From NCBI GenBank assembly GCA_030704615.1, contig CM060732.1:1984001-2048000 (forward strand): a stretch of 64,000 nt of DNA, in the 5' to 3' direction. The DNA comes from Takakia lepidozioides. Lineage: Eukaryota > Streptophyta > Takakiopsida > Takakiales > Takakiaceae. The position numbers were made by a program, and so were the translations under genes. The notes beneath the pieces are model-generated. The model saw only the letters and a program-made list of their open reading frames with translations. It had not been told where the DNA came from and searched no databases. Each line of letters opens with the position of its first letter. Within the stretch, counting starts at the first letter, position 1. Positions 1 through 11,929 of this stretch are shown piece by piece.

Positions 1-301
1 GTAGTTTGTTGCACGTAGTCCTTCCTTGCATGTACGCGAGGCCCTACCTGGAGGAGGGCCTTTTGCAAAGTGTCTCCACAGGAACTCCGCAGGTGTTAGG
101 AGTAGCAACCCAGGAAGGAGAGCTCCGAGTGGAACGTATTTTTTGTGGGGTTTACTCTTGCTAATTTCAGAGTAGCGGGTTTTATATCTCCTAATTTCAT
201 AGTAGCAGGGTTGTTACATCACGTGAGTTCATAGGCGGTAGAGGAGAAAAAGCTACGCAGGAGCTTCAAAGGAAGTTCCAAGACCAGATTCACCAGGTTT
301 C
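1..301 (+). other. 5' leader/upstream region of the casein kinase gene
   Basis: No coding region is visible. The stretch contains short near-repeats (two 'ctaatttcagagtagc'-like blocks around 160-205) and runs directly into the start codon at 302. It is probably 5' UTR and may include a 5' UTR intron: a possible acceptor 'ctacgcag' lies just before 268. The transcription start cannot be placed from sequence alone. Confidence 0.4.
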
Positions 302-3300
302 ATGGAACCACGCGTGGGCAACAAGTACAGGATCGGGCGGAGAATTGGAAGTGGTTCGTTTGGTGAGATCTATCTAGGTGAGTATTGCTCACTCATTATT
401 GTCTCACCGAGGTGTTTGTGCTCTTGTATCCTGATTCCTGTGTTTGGAAAAAGGGCTGCCGCATCTGTGCAGATCTATCTACAATGATTTCATCAATTAC
501 TGACATGCATGTAGGCGCAGGCAAGTGATTTGTGTTTCTTCGTGTATTGTGTGACATACTCGTCGGGTGTTTATGGTGTTCTATGACATTCCCTTCTGCT
601 GTGCTGTTAACAATCAGTTACCTTTATTTATTTTGCAGGGACGAATATCCAAACCAATGAGGAAGTCGCGATTAAGCTGGCAAGTTGGCCCTTTTTGTTG
701 GCGATTGTGGATTTGATCCTTTTTAAATTGGAATTAATACCTACAGCAAAGGGGATGTTAGGATTAAGCTGGTAGGGAATCCATCATGAAGTAGCCTTTG
801 AAAACTACCTGTTAGAACCTGAGGGCGGTTATGGCTAAGAGTGTATAAATCCAAAATTGCCTAGAGATTTTCATCAAGTGGAGTTTGTCTAGGGGTTTTG
901 AATTGTAATCTCAAAGAGGAATCAGCAGAGAGAATGGCGAGTGCAGGTCCATTGACTTTGAGGTCTTGGATTGGCTGTAGTTCTTTCTATACTAAGGTAG
1001 GTGTCGGAGTTGGTGCACACTAGTACAGTAATTGAAGAATTGAAATGTGCTTTCTGGGATCGGATAAAGAGTTCAAAAGTTTGGGGAGAGAAGCATGTAC
1101 AGTGGTGGTGAGCAATTCTCTTTAAGGTGGTGCACGATTTGTAGATGGTAAGTCAAAGGGCCTTGTAGAGCTTTTGTGTAAGGGGTAGCATGAACACTAC
1201 CAGATGGGCAGAGACCTGGAATTTAAGCTGAATGCAAGCTTCTGCTCTCTGTTGCGGATTCATTTTTCATTTTCTCTGAAAGCTTTTGCTCTGTGCAAAG
1301 CATCCTTTCGGTGTACGGAATGTTTGTTAGTGCCGGAGCGAGCAGTTTCCTAGATGTGATAGTTTACTAGGTGTTCTGTGAAACATTAGGTTGCAGTATC
1401 TAAACAGCTCTTTGGTCAGTTCTGAAAGAGGAAACCTGTCTTGAGTGAGGAATCATCTTTGAGAGTGATCACGTAAGTGTGAAATGTAAGGAATTTCAGG
1501 GTCATTCGGCACCACGGATGAATCTTTTTGTGGGGTAGTCGGCTTTTGAGATAGCGGATCTTTCTCAAGCTACCTGTCGTGCAATGGCTGCTTGACATCT
1601 AAAATACTGTCAATGTTTTCAGGAGAATATCAAGACGAAGCATCCGCAGTTGCTCTACGAGTCTAAGCTGTACAGGATTATTCAGGGAGGAAGTAAGCGT
1701 TTTATTTTGTGTTTAAGAATTGGAAGAGTGTTTTCATCTTGCTTTCCTCTCTTGCGTTTTGCTGTATTTGAAGACAGGATGATGACCACCTTCCTCTACC
1801 TCTACAGCTGGAATACCAAACATCAGATGGTTTGGTTTCGAAGGGGATTACAATGTTTTGGTTATGGACTTGTTGGGGCCGAGTCTTGAAGACCTGTTCA
1901 ATTTCTGCAGTCGGAAGTTTTCCTTGAAAAGTGTTCTCATGCTTGCAGATCAACTGGTACTTTCCTTGTGACCAGTCACCTAGGCTGGGTTGTCGTTTAT
2001 TGGGCTGCTGTTTGAAGCATTTGGTTAGTTTCATGGTGGGAAACATTGTCTTGTTAGACATCTCAGGCTAGTGCCTCCCTAAGTTAATGTAGTTATGCAT
2101 GATTGTTGTTGAGGTTTCTTAGGAAGTTGGTAGTTGTTTGCATGTGCGAATGGTTTGTTCTTCTGAGCAGGGTTGATTATTTATTTCTGTAGATTTTTAT
2201 CAGCTTCAACTGCCAAGTTGGGTCTAAGAAATGTTGTGTGTGCAGATCAATCGAGTGGAATATGTGCACTCAAAGAGTTTCCTTCACAGAGATATCAAAC
2301 CTGATAACTTCCTCATGGGCCTGGGCCGGCGAGCCAATCAAGTATGTTAATGGGAGTGAAAGTTGATTTATGATTCAAGTGGTGACAAATTGTATGTTAG
2401 GGTTCCACATATTATGTTTTAGGTTGTGATGGCTCAGGGTGTAACTGTTTCTTACACGTCTCTTTATCTCTGTAGGTCTACATCATTGACTTCGGTCTTG
2501 CAAAGAAGTATCGCGATCCAACAACGCATCAACATATTCCTTACAGGTGGGCTTTTAGGGGTTGATTTTGGTTGAGAGTTTTGAGCTCTTTGGTTATAGT
2601 AAAGCTAATCCCTTTTGAATTTCATTTTGCGAGTGCAGGGAAAACAAGAATCTTACTGGTACCGCTCGATATGCTAGTATCAATACGCATCTTGGTATTG
2701 GTAAGTCCCATTTTCTGCCCTTACCCAGTCATTTTAAATGGTATTCTGTTAACTTCTAACATGTTGATGTCTGGCCAATCTTGGACGTTAAGTAGACGTG
2801 GTGCACACAGCATCTTACAAGTGAGTGTCTGTATTTCAGAGCAAAGCAGGAGAGATGATTTGGAGTCGCTGGGTTACGTACTCATGTACTTCCTTAGGGG
2901 CAGGTTGGTTTACTCCCCTGCTGATATTTTTTTTTCCAATTTGAGGCACTTGTAGGCTACTGTGCTCAGCTTAGAGAGATGTCTAATTGGCTAACTTCGT
3001 TTTTCGGTGTTGTAGTCTACCTTGGCAAGGGTTGAAAGCACATACAAAGAAGCAAAAGTACGAGAAGATCAGTGAAAAGAAGATGTCAACTCCAATTGAG
3101 GTGCATATTTTCAAGTTGATTTTCAAATTGTCCAGCTAGACCCCTTAACTACAATGTTGTGGTGCTTCTCCAAGGAGTGTAACTGCACAGTTAAATGGCT
3201 ATTATTGGACTTCTGAGAGTATCAGAGAAGAAACATTCTGAATTGTCTGTGTCTTACAGATCTGCATGGTCTTCTTTCCACAGGTCCTTTGCAAGGCTTA

Positions 3301-5970
3301 CCCATCAGAGTTTGCGTCGTACTTCCACTATTGCCGCTCCCTACGCTTTGATGACAAGCCAGACTATGCATATTTGAAGAGAATATTTCGTGATCTCTTC
3401 ATTCGAGAGGGTAATCCTGCCAATAACTTACCTCTTTGGTCTTTCATAATTACTGGAAGAAAAGCTACTGGCACTGTGCATGGGCTCTCTGGGCAGTCAA
3501 GTTTGGCACACAATCTTTCAAGGTTTTTTTCCTAGTACTTCTCGCTAGATATCAGTAGAGCCTATATTTGATTTTTTCATTAAGGTGATGTTGTCTTGGA
3601 GATTGTCTCTCTTGAGGCTGTTGCAAATGTAGATAGGCCCCCCTCTTGATTAGGAATCAGCTTCTTGCTGTTCTGCAACAAGTGTTATACCTTTCTCTAC
3701 CCTTGAATGTTGGGTTTGAGGTTTTTTGTTAAGGCTGGAAAGACAGTCTGATGCTTTGATTTGTAACATGATTGTAAATGGGACCTGTGCTTGTTCAGGC
3801 CCATTGATGGAGCGGTGCACTTAATTACTGCGTAACTTAGCTGTGACACACTCTTCTTATCTTTCTGAACAGGTTTTCAGTTCGATTATGTCTTTGACTG
3901 GACCATTCTGAAATACCAGCAATCACAAATCGCTGGTGCCCCACAACAGCGAACAGTGGTAATATCAGCAGAACTTTCATGTGTACGTCTCAAGGTTGAA
4001 GTGTGTGTACTGCACAGTAGAGAAACGGTTGGATCACATTTCTAACCGGCATCATTTGCTTTTGGCCAATAAGTGTGGTATTTGATGCTAGTCTGCCATG
4101 TGACTGTTGTGAATGAGGTCTTTTTGTTTGACCTCTATTTCAGCCTGGACCTGGAGGCACAAGCGGTGGTGCAGCTGGCGCTGGTGGTGTAGGTGTGTCC
4201 ACTTGACCTATGGATATAAAACTGGACTGTAGCATTCTATCAAGTTTTGAAGCCCTCCGCTGTAGTGCATGAAGATGTTTCTAGACCTGTTAAGCTTTTG
4301 GAGTATCTTTGTGAGATTGGGAGGGCCTTCTATCTCTCTCTCTCTCCCTCTTGTCACTTGTGTCCATGCTTGTAGGTGACAGTTAAGCTTTTTAGCAGTA
4401 GATGTTGTTGGCATTTTCACATTTCCTTGGGGGACGGAGTTCCATATGCAGCTTACTGTGTGCTAAAAGGGAGGGGGTTGGCAGGGGGACAGGAGACACA
4501 GCGTAACAATGAGGCTGCTGATGGTGCTCGTTGGAGGCTTTCAACTGGTGTTGTTGGGGCAGGGGCTGTCAATGCCATGGAGGCGCCCAAGCACAAGAGT
4601 CCTGGACCTGATGATACAACCCCCAAGGACCCAGTAGGCTTTTGAGGCATTTTGTGCTTGTTGGCTTTTTTGAAATATGTTACTGCTACTCATGAAAAGA
4701 GTGTTGCATACGAATCTATTCTAACGTGATACCGAGTTTAGTTGGCTCTGTGTGAAATACTGTGTCCATTATACCATGTAAGTATATGAATACTGGCTAG
4801 TCAGCTCAAAGTGTTAACTCTTTTCCAGAATTGTGTTCTCATTGTAGATTCTCTTATAGCAACTCTGCACCTGCCAGAAATTGCTGTAGTATGCAAACTA
4901 CATTCCCTAAGATGGGTACTGATTTTTGGTAGGCCAGAACATAAGTATTAGAGCTCCTTCTGGTTGTGGGTGGTGTATGAGGGGGGGGAAAGGCCCACAC
5001 GTCTGTCACCATTGACTATGATGTGCACTTGACGGGCATACCCCCTGCAGGTATTAACCCTCCTAGAGCTTGCTATGAGGTTCTAGCCCACCAGTGTGGA
5101 CGAGACCCAACTGGAACTTCAGTGGTGCTTTCACACAGCTGATGACCAGTCGGTAACATAGAATTTAGGACCATTTGATGTGTGGCTGGTAGTTACGTCA
5201 TACTAGGAAGTGCTTCCAGCACCCCTGCTAGAGATAGAGAGATGATTACTCATAAGGCTGTTTGCCGTAGCCTTGTGGCCATAGACCCCGCGCCCAGTTG
5301 GGCGGAACAAAAGGGACTTGCGAGGCGCTCACTCCGGTAGTATGACTTTGTGAGAGAGAGAGAGAGAGAGAAGAAATGAATGAATGAATGTGGGCATGAT
5401 ACTAGGAAGTAGTTTGTTAGGGTGAACCTATATGAGTCTGATTTTCTTCCTAGTTTTAAGGTAGACAACCAATGTATGGGACATCACTAATATCACCAAT
5501 GTATGGGACAATGGCTGTGCAGATAATGGTTTGTGTCAATGGTTGATAGGAGTGTAAATTTACATCAGACCAGTGATGGTTCTCTCATGCCAATGAAAAC
5601 TTTTGGGAGCATATCAGAGGTTAAGATCCACCTCTGTGTATGGATGGGCTTACAGGGGGTCCTAGGAAGTCTGCCAGAGCCTGAGCGCGTGCAGACATCA
5701 TCATTTGCACGAACAGGAAGTTCTTCAAGGAGGGCAGTTATATCAAGCAGGCCAACAGGTTCAACAGAGGTTGTAGACCCAGCGCGAACCCTGACCAATA
5801 AGATGGTACCGATCAGCCTGCGCACCTCAGGAATGCAGCGGTCACCGGTGGCTTCAGCAGAACCCAAGCGGACGGTATCTAATCACCATCCGTCCTCTAA
5901 CATGAGGAATTATGAAGACGCCCTCAAGGGAGTTGAATGTCTTTCTGTTGAGGTGGAGCAGAGGCAATAA
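302..5970 (+). CDS. CKL: Casein kinase 1-like Ser/Thr protein kinase, 14 exons
   Basis: Exons: 302-377, 639-679, 1623-1692, 1808-1956, 2246-2341, 2476-2546, 2639-2700, 2840-2903, 3016-3100, 3284-3410, 3873-3958, 4144-4192, 4485-4633, 5656-5970. They sum to 1440 nt, about 479 aa plus TAA, the usual length for plant CKL proteins. All junctions keep phase. The first exon has the CK1 start '[16 protein letters not shown]' and glycine loop '[11 protein letters not shown]'; exon 2 has the ATP lysine in 'VAIKL'. Exon 5 holds the catalytic loop '[12 protein letters not shown]' and exon 6 the 'DFGLAKKY' activation segment. Exons 8-9 carry the CK1 signatures '[15 protein letters not shown]' and 'LPWQGLKA'. 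The C-terminal tail is Ser/Gly-rich, includes 'SSRRAVISS', and ends '[13 protein letters not shown]', as in plant CKLs. CK1 kinases phosphorylate Ser/Thr near acidic or primed sites; plant CKLs act in the nucleus, cytoplasm and plasmodesmata. Intron 2 begins GC rather than GT. The exon 13/14 junction across a 1.0-kb intron is the least certain; an extra small exon could exist there. Reading frame is intact, so the gene is probably active. Confidence 0.93.
5245..5360 (-). mobile_element. LINE 3'-end fragment inside the last CKL intron
   Basis: The block around 'gccttgtggccatagacccc' matches, on the minus strand, the last codons and 3' end of the LINE family seen at 34.8-53.1 kb (encoding a PAQTGRG-HKAT-like C-terminus). 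It is bordered by GA-rich sequence on the left (gagatagagagatg) and a perfect GA run at about 5352-5370. It is a short 5'-truncated LINE copy, or a SINE that shares the LINE tail. Confidence 0.75.
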
Positions 5971-8780
5971 AGTAGGCCAGGTTTGTAGTTGGAACGGCTG
6001 GGTTATCTGCATGTCTCCTTCCTAGTACCCTCTTTGTCGTCTCCCACTGTTTCTAGCAGGCCGAGCGTTCTGTCTGGCACAGCTTAGACTGATGACCATC
6101 GATTCGGGCCATCAACCCTTTGTTCTGCTTGTGAGCAATTCTCATGCTTATGATCCACGATAATCTCTTCTGGCAAAATCTATTTCGTGTTCCTGCTTGG
6201 TTTTTACCCAAAGCAAGGGCAGAGGAACTCTGTTAATGTAGTACTCAGGCTCATTGCTTTTCTTCGATGGTTTTTGTGCTGTGTTTTAATCAGGTGTCAC
6301 TTTGCCACACACCCTATGAATAAGACTTCAGTCCTAGAAGCTGTAGATGAGTAAGTGTCTCTGTGGTTCTCATGTCTGAATTGTGGACGCTGTTGCACCA
6401 ACTGGGTTTATGTATGTGGATCCCACTAACCGCCTGAGAATGAATTTCCTTTCACTGAATTCTGCATTGCATGATTCTCTTGCTGTATTTGGCTTGGAAA
6501 GTTGTAGGGGAAGTTCTGGTTAGTGCGCCTGGGATGTAGAATCAGGCTTATCTCTGTGAAGTGGCAGTGTGCAATAGCACTAGCAAAGCTACTGTTATGT
6601 TGATCATATCGGACCTGTCAGGTTTCTGTACAGAAATGACAGATGAAGGGAACTAGGGTACACTGCTTTAAGGGAGAGGTCAGCACGGCTCATGTCTGGG
6701 CGCCCTGGCGGTGTTGCAGGGTCGAGATATATATGGTGGCAATTCTGGAAGGAATCCTAGTTCCTCCCGGACTTCGAAAGAGTGAGCAAAGTGGAGGGGA
6801 GCTGCCCTGTACCTGGTTTGGGGAAGTTAACGGCTCAATTATGCTTCCGTCCCTGCTACTATGTGAAATTTTTTTTGTGTTTGATGAGATAACCAGAATC
6901 AATTGTAGATGAGCTTATCTGCATTTTATGGGTGCCCAGTGTAGGCTGGTTATAGGGGCAGTGTATCTACGCCTCCAGACATCACCATTGCCTTGCTGTT
7001 GCCTTAGTACAAATCTATTGTCTGAGTTCCATTGTTTCACCTTCCTTCGTAGCCCTTAGGTTCGATAAGACAAACCATAGCGAGTAGCTAGATACGCCTG
7101 CAGCCATCCCTATAATTTATGTGACATGAGTAGAAGTCTTACAGCTTGACTTCCTTGGCAGCAAAGTTTATTTTGTTTTTCTGCTGGCACCTTACCGGGG
7201 GGGGGGGTGTTGAGGGTTTGCTCTTCTTATAGAACAGCTGGTTGTAGACATGTGTACATTGGATAGGGTGAGGTCAAAGGGCTTCTATTAACATTCTGTT
7301 TCTTCGTCTCTATTCAATTCTCAAAGCTGTAAAGCTTGTTAAATTTGTAGGATACCGTATAGAACTGAGTGTTCAGCTGGTTCAAAGTCAGGGTATCCCC
7401 CTTGCCTGGTAGTAATGCTGTTTTGGCCATTTGGTTGATGTTGAACCTCTCTCCTTGAATTTCTTCTTGACCTGGTTTTTGTTACCATTCAGGTTACTTC
7501 ACATACCAAGTCTATACAGACTTCTATGGGACGTATCAGCTGTGCTGTTTGACTAATGAGAGGAGGATTGGTATATATATCTACCTGTCTACATGTAATT
7601 AGAGATGGCCAATCTTCAGTGGTCTATAGCCCGTATGCGAAGGTCCTAGTGCCATGGTTACTGAAAGTGTCCAGCCAGAAGAAACCTCTTCTTATTTTCA
7701 AGTAGTAGCTGCAGTTTGTTCTGTGACCAAGGGTGTTTTTGTTACTGAATTGCAAGCATGGACCCCTATAGATTGGCCTTGGTTCTTTGTTGGTCTGGTT
7801 TTGCTGTACGTCGTCCACCTGGTAGGCATGGAAGTGGAGTGCTGTAAGGTGCTGGGAGCTAGCACTTTGAATTTGTTCACGAACTTTGTTTGCTTATTTT
7901 GATTGTGATTCGCTCCGTTTGGGTATACATTTTTCAATGTTTCTTGGATCCAAGTAGATGGGCTCAGGAACTCTGTCTTATGTCCCCTTGTGGAGTCTGG
8001 ATAGGACATCGCTTTTTTCATCTTTTGAATGTTAGGAAGCAACAGATTCACAAACAAAAATTGTCCCACTTGGAGACAAACAAACACGTTGCACTTAAGC
8101 TGGACTGATTTGTCAGGGGATCTCTTCCCTGGCTTCATAAAAGGTTATCTGCAGGCAAGTAACAGCAAAGGCCCAAGAGTTGAATGCGCCCTCAGCGGGT
8201 GTGCGATCGTGGCCCGCCACTTGTCCAAGCTGGTGCTGCCGAGCCAAGCCCCTCCCCATTCGCCCGCCCCGGCCTGGCAAAAACCCCCCCACCTGCCCGG
8301 TCCTGCTCCACTGCCGCATGAAATCCGTTGTACATGAACCATGTAACATGCTCATCCATCATGCATGTAGTACATGTTCCATGCAACACACTCATCCATC
8401 ATGACCATGCTATGGACACATGGACATAGATACATGGATTGTCATGCATGAGATTCAAAACTCAAATATGAACTTCAAAAAAATTATTTTAGTCGACGGT
8501 GTCGTTCAAAACGAATGCACCTCATGTAGCGGATGATTACTATCGTCCGGGTAATTGTCGACCTATCTCCATTGTCCTCCTCTCCTCATCATCGTCCTCA
8601 AAATTGTCCTATCACTGTCGCAGCGTGTATCACTCGTGCGCATCCTGTGTGAAACGAGTAGTGCTTGAACGACATGTCTGTACATGACAAAGCTGAAGAC
8701 TTTATCCCCCATCTTGTCCCCCCATCTTGTTTCCAAACTTCGAAACCAAGTGCAATCTCCGCACGTAGGTGCTTTCAATC
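5971..8780. other. 3' UTR / intergenic stretch without a recognisable gene
   Basis: After the CKL stop I see no conserved reading frame. The first few hundred bases are presumably 3' UTR. There is a G run at about 7199-7207, a GC-rich patch at 8200-8330, and two imperfect copies of a block ending 'cactcatccatcatg'-like at about 8338-8402. The open frames here are short, overlap on both strands and resemble nothing I know. Confidence 0.5.
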
Positions 8781-10065
8781 ACAATGTGTTACAATGGCGT
8801 ACCACTGGCACGGCATCCCTCCCGGTAAAGACGAAGTACCCTACATTCCATGGAGTCGTGTGAATGACTTCATAACTAGGGAATCATCCCGTCCCGATGG
8901 ACCATGCACTTTCCACAGACATCGCCAAAGAGGCTGTTCAGGGGCATCTCTCTTCGCTCCACACACAAATAGTGCCTGAAGTCTGACAAGGTACAACTAT
9001 CTGCCGTCCATGTAATACAATAGTATTTTAGTGTCTTCCTTGGGGTCCTTGCTCTATGACTCTCGGATGCGGTCGCCGAGTAATGGAAGGTGGTTTCTGT
9101 CGTAGGTATCTTTGCTCATACGGGCTAGAGACAAGACGACTACCCTCTTGGAGGTTACCTCTGCCGTGGCAGCCAAGAAATGGCAAGCATGACCTCCCAA
9201 GAAGAAGGGGAAAAAGCCAAGAGTTGTGGGTTTGCCACCGAGCAAAAACCAAAACAAATCAGGACCACAAAAACCAAATCTGGGGAAGGCATCGAGAGGG
9301 GATGTGTGAGTCTTTTTGTAGTGAAGCAATTGTATGTGGACCCTAAAATTGTAGAGGTGGTATATTACGAGAAGAGTCACGTCAATGGAGCTGGAGAGAT
9401 ATGCCATGGGCCTGCACATGAAAGTGGACGCGTTGCATTAGCTCCCCACGTCAGTGAAGACACGAAAGCATGGGTAATGCACAACTTGCGCTTAGGGCTA
9501 AGCATCAACAAAAAAATGGCAAATTGTGGATGTTGGATTGGAGGTAAATCGTGATACTTTCCTCCTTTCATGGGACATCTTGAATATTGCCAACAAATGT
9601 GATGAGAAAACATTTAAAAAGTACTCAAATGATCCTGGTAGTGTCTGAATGTTGGGTGGAGGCGAACCCACAAAGTGTTTTCTACTACTAGGAAGAGTCC
9701 AATCAGCCTGCATGGACTTCCAATGACTGAAAACTCGACCTCCCATTTGTGTTGGACATACAAACTGAATGGCAGAAAAAGCAGATGGTGAATCACGGAC
9801 ATTCTCGAATAGTGGCATGCGATGCAACTTTTGGGACAACTGAGAAAAAGGTTTGTTTCATTCTGATCCACTGTGTATTTAAAGAGCTTCAAATGCATTG
9901 TACATGATAAGATCTACATATTCCCTTCATTCCATATGCAAATCAGAATTTCTAACTTTTGTTTTACATGATTGTTGTTGCAGGATCTCTTGTACACCAT
10001 GATGGTGTTTGATGAATGGCTGAATGGTATTCCAGTCGCGTACATTATCATGGCCAGGTGAGACA
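8781..10065 (+). pseudogene. MULE-type transposase remnant, N-terminal half (M1)
   Basis: Plus-strand fragments in shifting frames resemble the N-terminal half of plant Mutator-like transposases. About 8797-8960 encodes 'YIPWSRVNDFI'. The frame at 9180-9554 encodes 'FVVKQLYVDPKIVEVVYYEK...AWVMHNLRLGLS'. About 9750-9850 encodes 'MVNHGHSRIVACDATFGT', whose 'DATFGT' carries the first catalytic Asp of MULE DDE transposases. A probable intron (GT after 'TEKK', AG before 9984) leads to 'DLLYTMMVFDEWLNGIPVAY', which ends at about 10058. Frameshifts between the pieces make it non-functional. The C-terminal half is absent; a 0.3-kb spacer and gypsy element A follow. Confidence 0.72.
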
Positions 10066-10397
10066 ATATTATCATACGCTAGCTAGGCTGGAGAAGTCCG
10101 CCCTCTTGCCGTGACCTTGGCTGTGTTTTTAGTAATGTCGTTAGCTATGACTATTCTTAAAGGGTTCCGCCAAATTTTTCGGTCTCTCGTCTTATTAGCT
10201 CTACTGTTTAGCAGTGTCGCTACTCTGTCCTGGTCTCTGCATTTAGTCATGGCCGCCGCCATGGCCTCTGCTCCTGCTCTTGGTATATTTCACCGACCAA
10301 ACTTTTAGGCCATGGCAGCCGCCATGGCCTCTTCTTCTGCTTATTCTGCTGTTGCGGGGAGACCTTCTCATTCCTTCCCGTGCTCTATCAATACTCT
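10066..10397. other. Spacer between MULE remnant and gypsy element A
   Basis: No recognisable gene. It contains two near copies of 'catggc(c/a)gccgccatggcct' at about 10249 and 10311, themselves partly palindromic. It could be a fragment of another element; I cannot assign it. Confidence 0.4.
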
Positions 10398-10710
10398 TGT
10401 CAAGTTATTTCACCACTAGTGTGAAACTAGCTATGAAATAACTAGCTTTAACATATTAATATTTGGGATTGGCCCAAGTGTCAATCCAGGGATCAAGGCA
10501 GATTTAGGCCCTGGAGTGGTTATCTTCATGGCAAGCGCGGGAGGCTCATCTTTCTCAAGTTGAGCCTCACCGCGCCTAGCTATGGTGCCGTAGTGGGGCC
10601 CCATGGCGTGGGGTGCACTTGGCTTGACTTATATTTGAGTGATGAGTATATATGCATGAGTTTATGCTTCAGATTTGTGAGCTCGCATGAGCTTGTGCTT
10701 GTATTCTTCT
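10398..10710 (+). repeat. 5' LTR of element A
   Basis: Begins TGTCAAGTTATTTCACC and matches 18393-18709 base for base over long stretches, with scattered substitutions. It includes inverted repeats that fold into successive hairpins (see the finding on LTR structure). Its end ('gtattcttct') has T where the 3' LTR has A, so the terminal CA is lost or the boundary is slightly off. Confidence 0.85.
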
Positions 10711-11929
10711 TCTTTATCACTCGAGAAAGATGAGTTCGTATCTGTGAGTGCTAGATACGAGTTAGTTGTTAGCACTTGTGTGTTTTCAGATGAGAAGCAG
10801 CTCAGCTTGGAGAGCGCATGAATAAGTGCTCACAAGGGCTGGAAACCAGCAAGGCTCGGTTGTTTGCCATTGAGTTGAGTGGCGGGTTTTGGAAGTCTAA
10901 GTGAGAAAGAGGGCTTGGTATGTGGCAAGCATCTTAGAGCTTTTGTTGGTGATGTGTGAGAGCCGAAATGAGCAAGAATATCGTGCTGATTTCCTCACAG
11001 CCGCCATAGCTCGGTGCAAAGAAGCCTAGAGTCCAAGAGACACAAACCCTAGCTTGGCGTGGCTAAACCCCTTGGAGAAATGGCTAAACTGCCATGAGCG
11101 GCCATGGATGGGGTTGTGACGGGCTGTGACAGGTTGTGATGGGTTGTGGCCTACCTATGGCATGTGTGGGGCTGTGACGGCTTGACATGTGATCTGTGTG
11201 GGTCTGTGCTGGTCTGTGGTGGCCTGTGCTAACCAGTGGAGGCACTGGTGGACTGCCTGAGGACTAGCATGTGGTCTTGAAGGCCAAATTTCGAAGCTCG
11301 TGGAGGGCGGTTTGAGGAGTATCTTCATGATATTCCCATGGTCATGCAAGTGAGGGAAGAGATAAGAGGAAGAGTGTTGGGATGAGGGCATGCTGGGGTT
11401 AGGCATTGCTCTAGCTTATCTTCCTCGTAGTTTTCCACCCTCTCATTAGGCCAAGACCTTTCCGTAGGTGGAGGCAAGAGTTAGTCCGGGTTTGGGCTGG
11501 GGTGTCCTTGCAGGAGCAACACCGTGGAGTTGTTTTGGGTGTGGGGGAGTTGTCGTTCTGATTTCTTGTGTTTGGATCCCCTCCACACTTGTATGCTTGA
11601 CTGTGCGCCATGTTAGTTTTGTGTGGGCGCTTGTTTTTATAGGTGATTGGTCCGGATTTGATCACCAGCCAGTCCTAGAGCGTGCTGTCGATGATGAGGC
11701 TGGGGTGATGACCAGTCAGACCATCATTGTTTCTCATGTGGTGAGGTTGGAGGTGATGACCAGCCAAACATAGGAGTGCTTGCGGTGGATGCAAATGCAA
11801 GTGCAGGCTATGTTAGGAACCTAGTATTCCAAACCATAAGCCGCAACAGGTTCTCTACCCGGTTACCTTATGGAGAGGGGGTTAGGGACATGTTCATGAC
11901 CGGTTGAGTGTCAGTTTGTCAACATAGAG
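10711..11929 (+). other. Untranslated leader of element A
   Basis: About 1.2 kb between the 5' LTR and gag. I do not recognise a standard tRNA primer-binding site directly after the LTR. Around 11110-11240 there are short degenerate repeats of 'ggctgtgac/ggtctgtg' type. Short open frames here have no recognisable domain. Confidence 0.5.

Noticed and set aside
1702-2061. 119-codon minus-strand open frame
   Set aside because: It overlaps casein kinase exon 4 and its introns on the opposite strand and has no recognisable domain.
5565-5867. 100-codon minus-strand frame
   Set aside because: Antisense of the last casein kinase exon.
8113-8404. Several overlapping open frames in a GC-rich patch
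   Set aside because: GC-rich sequence lacks stop codons by composition; frames on both strands overlap and none resembles a protein family.
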